Source of the DNA: Apostichopus japonicus
Taxonomy: Eukaryota; Echinodermata; Holothuroidea; Aspidochirotida; Stichopodidae
Reading direction: 5' to 3'
Assembly (NCBI RefSeq): GCF_037975245.1
Contig: NC_092569.1
Location: 16,808,501 to 16,872,500, forward strand
Length of the DNA stretch: 64,000 nt
In this document: positions 23,247-37,400 of the stretch, piece by piece
Position numbering within the stretch: position 1 is the first letter of the stretch
Layout: the number at the start of each line of letters is the position of its first letter
Position numbers and translations under genes: made by a program
The notes under the pieces: model-generated
Told to the model about the DNA's origin: nothing
What the model saw: the letters and a program-made list of their open reading frames with translations, nothing else
The model's database searches: none

Positions 23247-26200
23247 TGTACAATAGAAACAAATGCCAACCTGAAACAACTCATACCTGTGATCAAGGCA
23301 AAAACCAGAAAATTGGAACATTCTGACAACTGCCTTCTGTTGAAATATGATGTTGACAACATCTCAGTTCCTTGCATCATGTGTATAACAATACATAAGA
23401 CGACATTGTTCTATAAACTCAATCTTCTTAATTGCTATATTCACGTTGTTTCTGTGACTGTACGTCTTCGGTTGCATGTTTAGTCCACGTCTATCAGCTG
23501 ATCGGCTCGGTAGCGAGAACAGTAGCAGTGCCATTGGAACATTGGACATACTGGCTTTTGATTGGGTTCTGCATAATACTACAGCATATTCATTAAGCCC
23601 AAAATAAGTTAGAAAATAACAGTAAAATGATTTTAAAAAAAATAATTAAAAAAATATTTAAGGGTACTGAATCTGAGAGAGGAGGTAAAAAGTTTTTTTT
23701 TTATGGAAAATAGACTGCTATTATGGCATGATACGATTGAGTAGTTCAAGAAAAAAAATATCTATAATTCCGTTTTGGAAATGTTTTGGAAATCATCTTT
23801 GGATCATTATGTTGTATCTTAATTTTATAATAACGACTTTAGTGACGATATTAATTACTCAATTTTTTTCTCTCGCATAGTTTACTTTGCTGAGCAAACA
23901 TGAAACTAATTTCTGAGCTTGGTAAGTGATATAGCCGAATCCCCACTCCCCCCCCCAAAAAAAACAACAAAAAAACAGAACAATTGTAAGCCTCTGCAGA
24001 TTTACAAACTCTGTAGCGTAACATCGTTTAGCAGAATGCCAATGATATCGCTAAACAGTTTGTTTTCTGTTTATATGTGTACAGAGTTTGAGGCATTAAG
24101 TGGCCCCGGAAGTTACGTACAGAGATTTGAGCCCCCTACTGGGGCACCCTTTTGCACATTTCTTCTGGCACTAGAAGTAAGGTAGAAACAATTTGAATCA
24201 TAAGAGGATACACCATGGATGCAGCTCCTGACCCCCCCCACCCCCCCTTTTGATAAATCCTGAATCTTCAGCTCAATCCGGTATCCTGCCTGTCTGTTGC
24301 TCTGTCCATGACATTTTAAGATCCATTCACTGAGAGTAAATTCCCCTTCCACCCCACTTCTTCCTCTGCAAACTCTCTATTATTCCTACACTTTACAAAA
24401 AGAGCCATCGTATTCTATCTCAGTGTTTACAATAACAATATACGCACGTTAGATGACTGTATTTTCATTTGGTGATGTAATATGACGTTTCGTGAAAATG
24501 GGTCAAGTATGTAAAAAGAAGGGGAATAAAGGAGCAAAAACGCCTTTTCTACGTATTGAACGTCCTTGAATTTGAAGTGTATTTTGGAACAGTAAGCAAG
24601 AATTTAATATAATTTCAGTCTTTTGACGTGGTACGCGAGGTAGGGTTTTGATAAGAGGTGTGAGATAAAGTGAACGGTATTAATCAAACGGTGGTTAAAC
24701 GCTATGGCTAAATCATGTCATGTTTGGGTTTCTTGGCTCTTATGGATATCCTCCAAACCACAAATGAACGAAAAGGGTTAAGCATATATGTCACAGGGGT
24801 TGCATTTGTTAGTCTTACTATAGGTACCCTAACGATACCTCATCGTTAGTGTGTAGGCTTCATAGTAATCTTTAAGACGTGTTTGGTATGGGGAAAAAAA
24901 GGGGAAAAGGAAACTTTGAATACCATTTGTTTTGAAAGGGTGGCTAGCCTGTTAGTAGGTATCTATTATAATTTGCCTTTCAAGTTGAATTCCACACTAT
25001 CGCTCGTTAGATAAGTATAAGAAAGTGTGTCAGTGCAAAATTGCCAAAATGGCTTCGCTTTTTAATTAACTGCGATTTTGCGATTTTTTTTATCACCAAT
25101 AGTTACTAATAGTGTGTGTTGATATTCTGCCAGCATTACTTTAGACTAAGTACAGTGACAACACTACATGGTATGACATTTCCTCTTAAAGGCGTTATCA
25201 TTATTCCGTATCAGAATCAAGAACGGTTAGGTTATATATGCTATCAAGTCGCATGCTCATAGCTACCAAAGAAAAGAGAAAGTGCGGGTATACTCCATTC
25301 TCAGACAGATATGACGACTATCTGTGGCCATCCAGAAAAGAAAAAAAAATCAATAATGATATCATTCGATCAAATTTTCAACATAATTCTGCACATAGCA
25401 AATTCAAATTGTGTAAATCGATGATATTCAATCTTGAGGTGGGGGGAGGGGGGGGGGGAGGGGGTTTGTCACGACACTTTTTAGGGTCGCTAAAATCTTT
25501 CGGAGGGTCGCCAAAAGTACCGAAGAGACAAAATTGCCGAACTTAAAAAAAAAAAAAAAAAAAATGGAGCGCCTGGTCACTTCCCCACAAACACTTGATA
25601 TATATGGTTTTTTATTCACTAACATGAAGTGTTGAAACTCTTGAAGATGCATTAGAAATTGCAAAATATGACACCATTTTCCAACTTAGCACCCTTTATG
25701 ATATAAATTTTCTTAAAGGAGAGAGGGATACCTCCAAACCGAGCCCCCCCCCCCTCCAGGATGCAACATCCGATGGCCGCCAAGATGATCAAGGTGGAAA
25801 TTACGGTCGCCAAACAAAAAGCAAAACTCACGGGATGTTTGTTTCTGTTATTTATTTGTTTCATTTTTATTTTATTTTATTATTGTGCATATTATATTGA
25901 CCGACAGAATTATTAAGCAGAAACATATAGTAAAGTTAATCACACGATATGTATTATATTACTTGCAATATACAAAGTTGATCGTTTCAAGCATAACTGT
26001 GTTCCCGTGTCACTTGTGTTTTCTCCCAGTAATGATGTATCACAAATTTAAGTTACACTATTATTTGTTATTGCTTTGTTGAATATCATTTAAAAAAAAA
26101 TTTAAATGTATTTCCATATAGAAAAGAAGGACGAATGTTGCCATCACTAATATTGCTAACTTCATTCAGAAAACACAATCAAGACCGCGCTGATAGGTTT

Positions 26201-26341
26201 GAATTTCAAAATCCAAACGATTCTTAAAATCAATTTTAAGTCCGAGAAAATGAAGGAAATTTAGAGGAACGTTCCTTTGGGGGGGGGGGGGTTGCAAGTT
26301 ACTGTGGTATATTTTCCCTTCTTGTCTCGTAATGTTGATAT
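23247..26341. other. Intergenic region between convergent RMC1 and FReP-1
   Basis: Tail-to-tail spacer. It contains homopolymer-rich islands: T near 23692, C near 23946 and 24230, a G-rich block 25438-25465, an A run 25544-25563 and C-rich 25744-25757. FReP unit homology begins near 25720-25760. On the minus strand, AATAAA at 25856-25851 is a possible FReP-1 polyadenylation signal; equivalents lie at 33891-33886 and 42478-42473. No gene was recognised. Confidence 0.55.
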
Positions 26342-28117
26342 CTACAGTGGACGTATCTTCATTTCTACGTATTGGATGTTGTGATTACCACCGGGAAAAC
26401 TATACCAATAAGGGCCACTACTCCAAGGATAGTTCGGCATGGAATGATAACAGGCATTGAACCACCATCCGTTATGATAATAATTTGCACAGTTAAGAGT
26501 AGAATGATGGTCGTTGTCTCGATCTGTAGTGGTGAAAGGCATTCCTCGATGATAGCTCAACTTATCGACTGCGAAAAAGAAAAAGGAGAAAAGAAAGTAT
26601 GAGATCAAAAAAGTTACTTTAACTAACAATGACTTACTCCTTTAGCATAGCATTGCTATCCGCGGCTGACGTTCTTTGAAAACTCATGTTAACAAAGCTG
26701 CCTAATAGGGTGTTAAACATCATAAATATAATGGTACTGGTTTGAACGGCATGCGATCTGACGTAAATGAAACCAAATGTTTACTGATTTAGAAAGTAAT
26801 CTTTTACGGCGTTAGCAAAATCTGACTTTAAAATTTAATATTGCAGCTGAGTTATAAAAAATATCGCTCGGAGAGAAGGAATCTTAAATAAATTGCCTTT
26901 TATGTCTTTTGGGATTATCCTCTGTGTGGCATTGATTACATCTCATATTATTAACGTTCTTATTTTTAGCTTGATCTTGCATATGCTTGCAATAAGGAAT
27001 ATAAGCAATTCGTATTATAATGACTTGATTTTTCTTTATCAATGGGTCAATTAATTGATTTGTAATATATTTTTGCATAGGTTGTTGATGATGCTATACT
27101 ATCGTAGGTTTTATGGTAGAGTGATCATATATTTGCCAATCATACGTGTAATTTAAAGTACATGTCGATGCCATTTGAAGTGCCAAACAGCGTTTTCACT
27201 TTATCTTATGACTATGTTTTGTATCCCTGTATATAAAAAAAAACAATTCATCAGTCATTGATTAAATGAAATTGACCTATAGGCATATTATGATCTTCCC
27301 GAGTAAAACGTTTCCTAACATTATCTGAAGAGGATATTTCCAGTCTGAGACATGCTTTTGGGCGCCTAAGGCCAGTTGAATAACCGGGCCGAATTTTGTA
27401 ATGTTCTTTGTTCTTAAGTTCATTATGAAAAAATGAGAGCTCATTTTTTATCTCATATTTTTCCAAGCCCCCTTACTGCTGTATCCGTTTTGCCCTCCCC
27501 GTCTGTCATCAGGGTAACTGTATGTGGAGGTGTCTCATTTTCGGATGACAAGAGAAGGACTCAAAAAGTTCCTGATGATCGAAATTAAGGTTTCATCAAG
27601 TAGCAGTGTTTTGTTTAGGAAATACATTTAGTAAGAGCTGTCATGATTCAAAAATACAAAGAGCGTTAACTTGTAACAAATTACATTACGAAATTTGTAA
27701 CCACAGTATAGGTGACCTGTGAAAGGTGCATTTCAACGTAAAATATGGATATAATACGCTTGTAGAAGTAGATGATCATTCCCCGCCACGGGATGCGCCC
27801 CTTGGATTCGATACAAAGTTCCCCGTTGGCAGCAAATCAAGCTCTAAGTATATGGTTTTCCAAGCAAATACTTTGTGTGATGTTGATTAGGGGAGAGGAA
27901 GGTACATCCTCAGTAGTAGCCCATGTCTTCCCCGGCTGAATGCAAAGAATATGCCCCTCCCTTCCTCCTCCTACTGAACCTTTTTTTTTTCCCAGACTGA
28001 CAATCGGAGGTGGAAGAGGACACACCACTGGTATCAAAGAGATTTGTTCAATATTCAATAACTGATCTCTTATCGGTGGAAATGTTCAAATTAATCTAAA
28101 TTCTTCTCAGTACTCAC

Positions 28118-28388
28118 CTACGGTACTTCATGTATCGAAGTTTCCAAGAGCAACCATCTTGTATTTGGTACCTTCATCACTTACGCGGAAGAGATTATAC
28201 TTCGCAAAATAAGATTCATCGGTTTTGGACACGAAGTCAATCCGAAGTTCGTAGTCCTTTTGATTGGTGATGTACGCTAGTTTCTCATTACCCAACCAGA
28301 ATTCTCGATTGAGAAAACCGAAGCCTTCTTTGTAGTCGTTCCAGACTCTATCGAAGTCAACACTGCCGTCCATTCGACGTTGAAAAAC
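28118..28388 (-). CDS. FReP-1 exon 4 with nonsense codon
   Basis: 271-nt exon encoding the central fibrinogen domain. The frame is open for 86 codons to GNFDT, then TGA at 28130-28128, four codons before the donor. Stop-gain is the only disruptive difference from copies 2 and 3 in this exon. Confidence 0.9.
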
Positions 28389-31300
28389 CTTTGAAACAAA
28401 ACATAAGAACAAGTTTTAGAAAAAAAGTTTTAGGAAATTGTGTTTCAGTCTTACATGTTTAATTTAAATTTACGTCAATGTTAGGTGACTATATCATTTC
28501 TTATGTCATTTAAAAATAACTTCTCAAAATATGTTGAATAAGTTCATCTTCAACTTAATAAAAATGTAAAAGGAATCGGATGAAGTTTAAAGATTCGAAG
28601 ATACAGTTCGAGAATAGATTTTATTTTGCCTATTAATGATTGACTGTAGGTACCGAAATCATCTAAATCCTTTTTTTTTTCGTTATGAAGGAAATTATTT
28701 TACCCACCGAAAGAAGGAGCACAATAGATTAATTAACGACTTGACCAAAACCAAACCAAACTCCCCCCACCCAAAAAAAAAATAATAATAATTGAAATTG
28801 TATATATACATATACTTGGATTACACTTGAAACTGTTCTACCATACATGTTAGATAATGGTTACAGGTCTTTCAATTTATCTTCTCAATAATTTCATTTT
28901 AAACAGAACTATCATAGTTCATGAGTCCATTAAATCGATTACTATAATTTACCGAAGATAAATTCGGTTTTAATTTCGTGAACGTAACAAATACAATTAA
29001 GACTAAAGTGATGCGATAAACATACCATCCAGTTGCCGCCATCTACGGAGTTGTTACAGTACACAGGGAACGGCTCAATATATCCGTCTGGTTGTATGAG
29101 GTAGACCCCGTCTGAAGATTCCCCGTCACATTGTTCAAAGACTTCCTTACAATCTCTCGGGTAGTCAGGTTGTTGATAGAAAAAGTAAGAAGAACTTTCT
29201 GTTGGTATGATTTAAGAAAGGTAATAACATAAGATAACATCGACACGAATTTGAAACATAAGGTTACATATTTGAAAGTGAAGTTAGAGCAAGCGAGGGT
29301 AGATGTGAAGCCCAGAGAAAAGGGGAAAGATAAATATTTGTCTTATACTTTAAGACAATGAGGCAACGTCAGTAAATAAAGACTTACATATCAGTAAATC
29401 TACCATCTGAATATAACATCATTTGTAAAGCCTAACTTGCCAATTGTTAAAGAACATGTATTATTTTCTGATGCTATTTGTAGCTATTCCATCATGTATT
29501 AGAATCGTGTTAAAAACATGTTACGTCGACAATTAAATATGAAGAAACTTGAAATTAAAAGTACACAAGCTAACATGTTCATATACATTCTTGGTTGGAA
29601 TGCATTGTTCTTTGTAAAAAAAAAAAAACCAACATCACTACATATTTACACATACTAATGACTATCTTATATGTTAAGATAGTAGACGTTTAATTCATTA
29701 TTGCCTTTATGTGAAAGGAAGATTTGCACATATAAACAGCGCGTTCAATTGCACTAAGGATGCAAGGTTTCGAATCTTATCACTGTTTTTTTTTAAAAAT
29801 ATTTTCGAGGACACAAGTCATCAAATAAAGGTTAAGAGTATATATTTATGAGAGGACATGTTCCACACTGCATTTAGGAAGTGAAATTTCCATGAAGTGC
29901 TACATCAAAGCATTATGGAAAATCAAAAAATATCTTGTTCATCAAATCTTTATGAATTGATTGTTCCGTAATTATCTATTAAGTATTGTCTAGTATTTGA
30001 CTTCAACGTGCGCCTCCATATGAAATTTGTAACTATTTTGATCACTGCAGAATAGTTTCGAGTAAAGTTTTGGAAGTAAGCTTTGTTGATTGAATGTTCT
30101 ATACTCACCAGACGTCTCTCTTCTGCCACGAACAGAGCCATGGTCTGAAATTGCCTGACCCTCCTATATTGATGAAATACAAAGAGTTCTTTATTGTTAA
30201 GATCAATTTCGTGTTTGTTGAGTCCAATGTCAAACGAAATTAGGACTCACTTAGAATTACAGATTAAATCCTTTCATGGAGGGAGAAATATACCTATGAC
30301 CAAAACGCGTCGAATTGCATGAATATATCTACGTGAAATTAAACCCATTAGCATTTTCTAAGACAAAAAAAAAAACGCCTGTCATGATAATTACAGTAAT
30401 TAATGTCTGTATGGAAATGGAATGATATCGAACAACGAATCTGTTAAAAGTTTCTATCATGTTCACTGCAAATTAATCAGTCTCTCTTCTTCCTCTTTTT
30501 TAATTTTAAATTTCTCTCTATATTATTGTATATCATTAATGTTTAGATAAGAGTAAAAGGTAAATCAACAGTTAATTTAATAATTCTACCAATCTTCGAA
30601 AATTAACTTTAAAAAAAATATGAAACAACTGTGTTTCTAATTCGGAAGACCGAATTTAAACACATATTATATTGCGATACTGCAGAGGAATAAATCATAC
30701 TTATTATGTATTATTCCAAATATAATAATTGTAACAACTTTAGGAAAACAAGAAGGCCTAGGTATATTTTAAGCGAAATATTAATAATAAGTATAAAGCG
30801 CGTGACGTGTAAATCAAAGAACTAGTTCATATACCGTACTAGATATCTGTTAATTTATGTGCGTGTGTATTAAGCTAACAAATACAATAAAATAGACGAA
30901 AAACTCACTCGAATTCGACAGCAAAAAGTTGTTAAGAGCAAAGAGATTAGTGACATTAGGCACTGAGCTGATAGTTCATGAATGTTTATGCGCTGGTGAC
31001 GCAGGGTTTATTAAAATATTAGCACACACGATACTGCCAAAGTTTCCTGCAACATGAACCACATCATCCACTAGCCACTTTTAAAGTGACTTATTTCAAT
31101 TGTTAAAATATATCAAGTTAAGGTCTTTTCATCCCCAAATATCGGTTTACTGTTGCAGTATAATAATCTATTACCTTTACCATACATCGTGGTGTCTGAA
31201 ACCACGAATATAATCTAACATGTAAATCTTCGCATTTGTATACAAAGTAATACATGCCCGAATTTTATTTAAATAAACATTCATTCCCACTTTAGCTGAG

Positions 31301-31428
31301 TCTTCGAATACTCAAAACTAAAATTCAGAAACCAAAAACTCTTTGCTTATGAATTATAAAATAAAACTCTTCTTAGAGTTAGCTGTTTGTTAACCGAATT
31401 TATATGTTCTATTTTCATACTAAATTAC

Positions 31429-31540
31429 CTGAAATTGCTAGGTTAGTCCATTTTTTTATGTTAAGACTTTCACTTTTTAATATTCGCCTTGTCCTTAAAC
31501 ATTCGATCTTTGCTCTCAGTTTATCCAAACATTGAATTAT
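31429..31540 (-). other. Possible cryptic or alternative exon in FReP-1 intron 1
   Basis: An open 112-nt segment bounded by TTTACAG and GTAATT (minus strand), reading DKLRAKIECLRTRRILKSES. It is present and open in unit 2 (about 39953-40064). In unit 3 (about 47827-47938) it is broken by stops and has lost the donor. Its phase (0 in, 1 out) would shift the frame into exon 2 and give a stop at the exon 2-3 junction. I cannot tell whether it is used. Confidence 0.3.
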
Positions 31541-32632
31541 CTGTAAATGTATAAAATATTCGCCATAGGTTGCAATCTGGTTTAGTGTTTTCCGTTTGAT
31601 TTGTTTTATCATTATTATGTAATGCCAACATAGTAAACTCAGTTCTATTGCAACATCTGTCAGCGAAATAATTTACGGCACATTACATAATATTATACAC
31701 TCGCGGTAACTGCTCCCCAAATCAGCATTGCGAGATAACGTTGTTTCTTTATATAACCAGAAAATATTAAAACGAAGAAGAAGGAAAAGTGGTACTATTT
31801 GAATGACTAAATTCTATTTATTCAACTCGGTATCTGAGAATTATTGGAATTCTTACTTTAGATGTATCTTTAAACTGAAATTACAATGAAAGAGAAGCAC
31901 AAAAACATTAAAGGAATAAAGAGAAGATTTTAAATTATTTTTTGGGGAAAAGTTGTTTGGCATAAACGTTGGAAAGTACTTATTTCTTAGTCGTCACGTG
32001 CTGCAAAGGTTAAATGATATTTTTCTACACTGACAAAGTATTCTGTCAATTTACTGTTTTGCTTTTTTTCTGTAGACTGTATAATTAATACCGTGCTATA
32101 CGGGAAGAACAATACATTTATATGTACTACAGTTTAGACCCAAATATAAATTGCATATAAGATTCACCACATATGCAGAATATTGTTAGACCTACTACAT
32201 GTGGTTACATGTTCATTAAATCCTCCATGCTTTGAATTCTTTTAATGTTTATTTTATATTTTCTTTTCGAATCGACGAAATAAATGAACGATGGTTTAAA
32301 CGAGGCAGCCACTATATAAAATAAAACCTAAAGCCATCAAAATATGAATATTAAATAAAGAAAAATTTTCCACATTAAGGTAAAGTTAGTTCATATGTTC
32401 AATTTTGATAACATTTTGAAATAAGACATACGTTTTGTAACAGTTTTTCTTTGTAGCTGAAATATATAATAGTAACAAATTGTTACAAGAGTAGTCAAAA
32501 TTACAGATTAAGTTAATAAAATGAATGGAGTAAATTTGTTTTAAAGATACTTACTACTTGAAGTAATCTGGTCAGGCCTGATGAACAGATGAGAAACATC
32601 CAGAATTCAATATTGTACAACAAAAAATTCAT

Positions 32633-34420
32633 CTTGGAAATGATGAGTTGTCTGGTCGGATGACGGTCACAAAGTGAAATGAATCGTTGCAAACGAAACA
32701 CTGACAAGGCTAGACTGACTAATATCGAACTAATATCGTTAGAAACTATAGATGACATTAATGTCCATTTCGCACTGCATTTGTAAGTACTCTAATAGGC
32801 CCTTGTCTGTTATTAGCTGTTGGTTTACGTAATTATGCTTTTCCGTCGAAGGATATGATGTCCGCCGTAAAGACAAGTTATTTGTTGGCTTTGTTTCAAC
32901 ATCTGAAGCAATGTCATGATTTTTAGACGTGGCATAAGTCTAGTATAAACTTATTGTAATGTTAATTGCATAAAGGTGGAAACTTGATGTTATATGGGGA
33001 AATGCGCGTGTCAGTTTGTTAGGTGGAGTTGTTAAATACCAACGTCATACGCTTGGCTACAATTTAGGTGTTGTGAGGACATAGATTGTTAATTTGACGA
33101 AATGGTGGCTTTCATCTACCAAGGAATAAATAGTGGAGCTGGGGAATGGGGGTTGGGTGGGGGCGGGGTGGATTAGTACCACCACCGCACGATGAAACAT
33201 GAAAAATACTGCTTCCCATAAATAGAAAGTGCCAACTATGAAGAGCACATTTATTAATTGCAAAGGAATTTGAAGTACGTACTTAAAAATGATAGCTAGT
33301 ATTTCCGGAACTGTTATTATGCATTTGCCCTCACATATATCAACTGACATTTGTAACTGTCCTTCGAAGCCCCCCCCCCCCCCACATGCCTATTTCAGCC
33401 CTCTTCTGAGTAGCGCCTGTTTGTCTAGTGTAACGTCCTATTTCGAAAGCTAAGTTATTGATGTTCAATTTTGGTATATTCTTTCCTTACAAAGATATTG
33501 ATTCGCCAGAGATTCATTCGCTAGAGACATGTATAGCTACATGGGAGATGCATATGCAAAGGCCTCGGAGACGCACGACAATAACAAAACACAAAAAGAG
33601 AGGAACATGTTAACCGTCCTCCTGTGTTCTTACTGATTGTACATCTTGAATCAATGACCTTTTACGTATTTTGAAGGTACAGACGTCAAACCAGTTCCCA
33701 GTGACTGGTGAACATGTTGCCATAGCAGTCGAATACATCCTGAACGCAACATCAGAGAAGGATACCACTTACCCCCCCCCCCCCCCCCACAAACACACAC
33801 ACATCAGGACGCGATATCCGCTGATGGATGGCCCCCAAGATCATCAAGCAACAAAGTTAAACTCATGGGATATTTCTTTCTTTAGTTTATTTTTATTTTA
33901 TGTTTGATCATTGTGCATATTATATAAACCGACAGAACAGTTACATAGTAACGTTCATAACACGAGTTATAACGTGCAACTTCAATTTAATGGTGAAATT
34001 ATAAATGGTGTTCATAACGAATATCATATACAAATTAGTTACACTGTGTTTAGCTAATAGTTGTAATTCCTTCATTATAATGGATCATAATGGTCTTACA
34101 TATATAGAAGAAGGACGAATGTTGCCATCACTAATATTGCAAACTACATAGAGACAACACAGTCAAGACCGCGCTGATTAGTTTGAATTCCAAAATCCAA
34201 ACAAACGATTCTGAAAATCAGTTTGAAGGCCGAGAAAATGAAGGAAATTTAGAGGAACGTTCCTTTCTTTACATGGTTGAAAGGAATATTTCATAATTGA
34301 CGGTTTTAAATTGATGGCTTGGTTTTCTTCCTTTATTAGGGGGGGGGGGGTGGGGTGGGGGAGGGTTGTTTTGTCAGTTATTGTGGTATCTTTTCCCTTG
34401 TTGTCTCGTAATGTTGATAT
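32633..34420. other. Spacer between FReP-1 start and FReP-2 stop
   Basis: Probable FReP-1 promoter side and FReP-2 3' flank. Contains G-rich 33146-33170, C runs near 33369 and 33773, and a G run near 34340. Homologous to 41157-43073. A ~85-bp stretch present in the other two units is missing near 34030. No separate gene was recognised. Confidence 0.5.
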
Positions 34421-37400
34421 CTACAGTGGACGTATCTTCATTTCTACATATTGGATGTTGTGATTACCACCGGGAAAACTATACCAATGAGGACCACTAC
34501 TCCAAGGATAGTTCGGCATGGAATAATAACAGGCATTGAACCACCATCCGTTATGATAATGACTTGCACAGTTAACAGTAGAATGACGGTCGTTATCTCG
34601 ATCTGTAGTGGTAAAAGGCATTCCTCGATGATAGCTCAACTTATCGACTGCGAAAAAGGAGAAAGAAGGAGACAAAAAAAAAAACATTAGCTAAGCACGA
34701 TTTACTTCTTTAGCATACCATGCAAGCCGCGGCGTTGGTTCTTTAAAAAATAATGTTAACAAAACTGCCTAATAGAATGTTAAACATAATATATATAAAG
34801 GTACTGGTTTGAACGGCAGGCGATCTGACTTGAATGAAATCAAGCTTTCACTGATTTAGAAATTAATATTTTACGGCGTTAGGAAAACTGACTTTAACTT
34901 TTAATATTGCAGAGTTATAAATTATATCGCTCGGAAAGAAGGAATATATGAAAGAAATTGCTAAAAAATTGTTGAAAACTGTTGGAATTATCCTCTGTTT
35001 GGCTTTGATTACATCTAATATTATTACAGTTTTCACGTCTAGCTTAATCTTGCATATGCTTGTAATAACGAATATCACTTCATATTATGTTCTTGATTTT
35101 TCATCAGAACCTGGATCAATCAATTGATTTGATTGTAATACCTTTTGGCATAGGCTGATGATGCTACTACCGACCGTAGGTTTTATGACAGAGTGATTAT
35201 ATATTTAGCAATCATACATGTAATTTAAAGTACATGTCGATACCATTTGAAGTGTTAAACAGCGTTTACACTTTATCTTATGACTATGTTTTGTGTCCCT
35301 GTATATTTAAAAAAATCATCAGTCATTGATTAAATGATATTGACCTATGGGTATATTATGATCTTCCCGAGTAAAACGTTTCCTAACATTATCTGAAGAG
35401 GACATTTCCAGTCTGAGATATGCTTTAGGGGTGCCCAAGGTCAGTTGAATAACCGGGCCGACTTTTGTAATGTTCAAGGTTCTTAAGTGTACTATGGAAT
35501 ATTAGAGCACATTTTTTTCCGGGCCCCCTTACTCCCCTGTGCTGTATCCGCTTTGCCCTCCCGTCTGTCATCAGGGTAACGTATCTGGATGTGTCTCATT
35601 TTCGGATGACAAGAGAAGGGCTCAAAAAGTTCCTTATAATCGAAATTAAGGTCTCATCAAGTAAGTTGCTGTTTTTTAGGGAAAACATGTAGTAAGAGCT
35701 GTCATTATTCAAAAATGCAAAGAGCGTTAATTTGTAACAAATTACATTACGAAATATGTTACCACAATATAGGTGAACTGTGAAAGGTGCATTTCAACAT
35801 AAACTATGGATATAATACGCATGTGGAACTAGATGATCATTCCCCGCCACCGGTTGCGCACCTTGGATTCGAAACAAAGTTCCCCCCTGGGCAGCAAATC
35901 AATCTTATTTCCACCCCATTAATTAAAAAGAAATTTAACTGAGAAATATCAGACATTACCTAAAACTCTTAGTACGCCTCTTAAAATAGTCTTTTAGTGA
36001 TACATTGCTTCACATTATCATGAAGTATTCAGAACAAACTCAATGTGTTGCATTAAGTTGGGTTCTAAAATCGTGTACCGGTAGTTAATTTTGATTTCTT
36101 TCGTGGTTGTTAACTGCGTGACTGATATTGAAGATTTACGGAAATGAAGGCGTAAAACGTAATACAATAGAAATCAAATGGTGCAATCTGAATCATATTT
36201 AAATTATAATTCATGTCTATATATCAGCAGATCTAAGCGGATCGGTTGAGGTAATGTATAATAATTCAATTATCACAGACTGATTTACCTGTGAATGAAG
36301 TATTTTGTACAGAAGGGGAGCTGATATGGGGTCATTTAAGCCGATTCACAAGTATGTGGGTATGGCGGTACACAAAAATAAAGAAGTCGAATGATGCACT
36401 TTGAGGCATAATTCAGGCTATAAATTATATTGAGCCCTAAGTATATGGTATTCTACGCAAATACATTGTGTGATGTTAATGGGGGGGGGGGGGGAGAGGA
36501 AGGTACATCCGCAGTAGTAGCCCGTTGATACCCCGGCTGAATGCAAAGAATCTGTCCCCTCCCTTCCTCCTACTGAACCTTTTCCCCCGACTGACAATCG
36601 GAGGTGGAAGAGGAACACCACTGGTATCAATGAGATTTGTTCAATATTTAATAACCGATCTCTTATCGTTGGAAATGTGCAAATTAATCTAAATTCCTCT
36701 TAGTACTCACCTACGGTACTTGAAGTATCGAAGTTTCCAAGAGCTACCATCTTGTATTTGGTACCTTCATCACTTACGCGGAAGAGATTGTACTTCGCAA
36801 AATAAGATTCATCGCTTTTGGACACGAAGTCAATCCGAAGTTCGTAGTCCTTTTGATTGGTGATGTACGCTAGTTTCTCATTACCCAACCAGAATTCTCG
36901 ATTGAGAAAACCGAAGCCTTCTTTGTAGTCGTTCCAGACTCTATCGAAGTCAACACTGCCGTCCATTCGACGTTGAAAAACCTTTGAAACAAAACATAAG
37001 AAAAAGGTTTAGAAAAAGGAAATTGTGTTTCAGTCTTACATGTTTAATTTAAATATACGTCAATGTTAGGTGATTATCATTTCTTATGTCATTCAAAAAT
37101 ATCTTCTCAAAATATGTTGAATAAGTTCATCTTCAACTTAATAAAAATGTAAACGGAATCGGATGAAGTTTAAAGATTCGAAGATACAGTTCGAGAATAG
37201 ATTTTATTTTGCCTATTAATGATTGACTGTAGGTACCGAAATCATTAAAATCCTTTTTTTTTTTTTAGTTATGAAGGAAATTATTTTACCGACCGATAGA
37301 AGGAGCACAATAGATTAATTGAACGACTGGACCAAAACGAAACCATCCCCCCCCCCCCACAAAAAAAAAATAACTGAAATTGTATATATACATATACTTG

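Larger units (their letters stand above)
26342..32632 (-). pseudogene. Fibrinogen-related protein 1 (FReP-1), premature stop in exon 4
   Basis: Minus-strand exons: 32555-32632 (ATG and signal peptide), 30109-30163, 29026-29198, 28118-28388, 26342-26568. The phases (0,1,0,1) match those of copies 2 and 3. Exon 1 encodes a hydrophobic leader (FWMFLICSSGL), exon 2 a charged linker (EGQAISDHGSVRGRRETS), exon 3 the start of the fibrinogen domain (CKEVFEQCDG, DGVYLIQPDG, PVYCNNSVDGGNWM), exon 4 VFQRRMDGSVDF and EFWLGNEKL, exon 5 TTDRDND, NGWWFNAC and EMKIRPL. In exon 4 the codon at 28130-28128 is TGA where copies 2 and 3 have TCA, so the product would stop after 188 residues and lose the calcium site and the last two cysteines. 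All splice sites and exon 5 are intact, so the loss is recent, allelic or an assembly error. Confidence 0.8.
25740..33770 (-). repeat. Tandem segmental duplication, unit 1
   Basis: First of three units carrying one FReP gene each. Homology to unit 2 is continuous through exons, introns and flanks. Stop-codon spacing between units is 8079 bp (units 1-2) and 8653 bp (units 2-3). Boundaries lie near C-rich runs (25744, 33773, 42358). Confidence 0.9.

Noticed and set aside
33057..33350. Minus-strand open frame with hydrophobic residues upstream of FReP-1
   Set aside because: It is not preserved in the homologous part of unit 2 and has no family signature.
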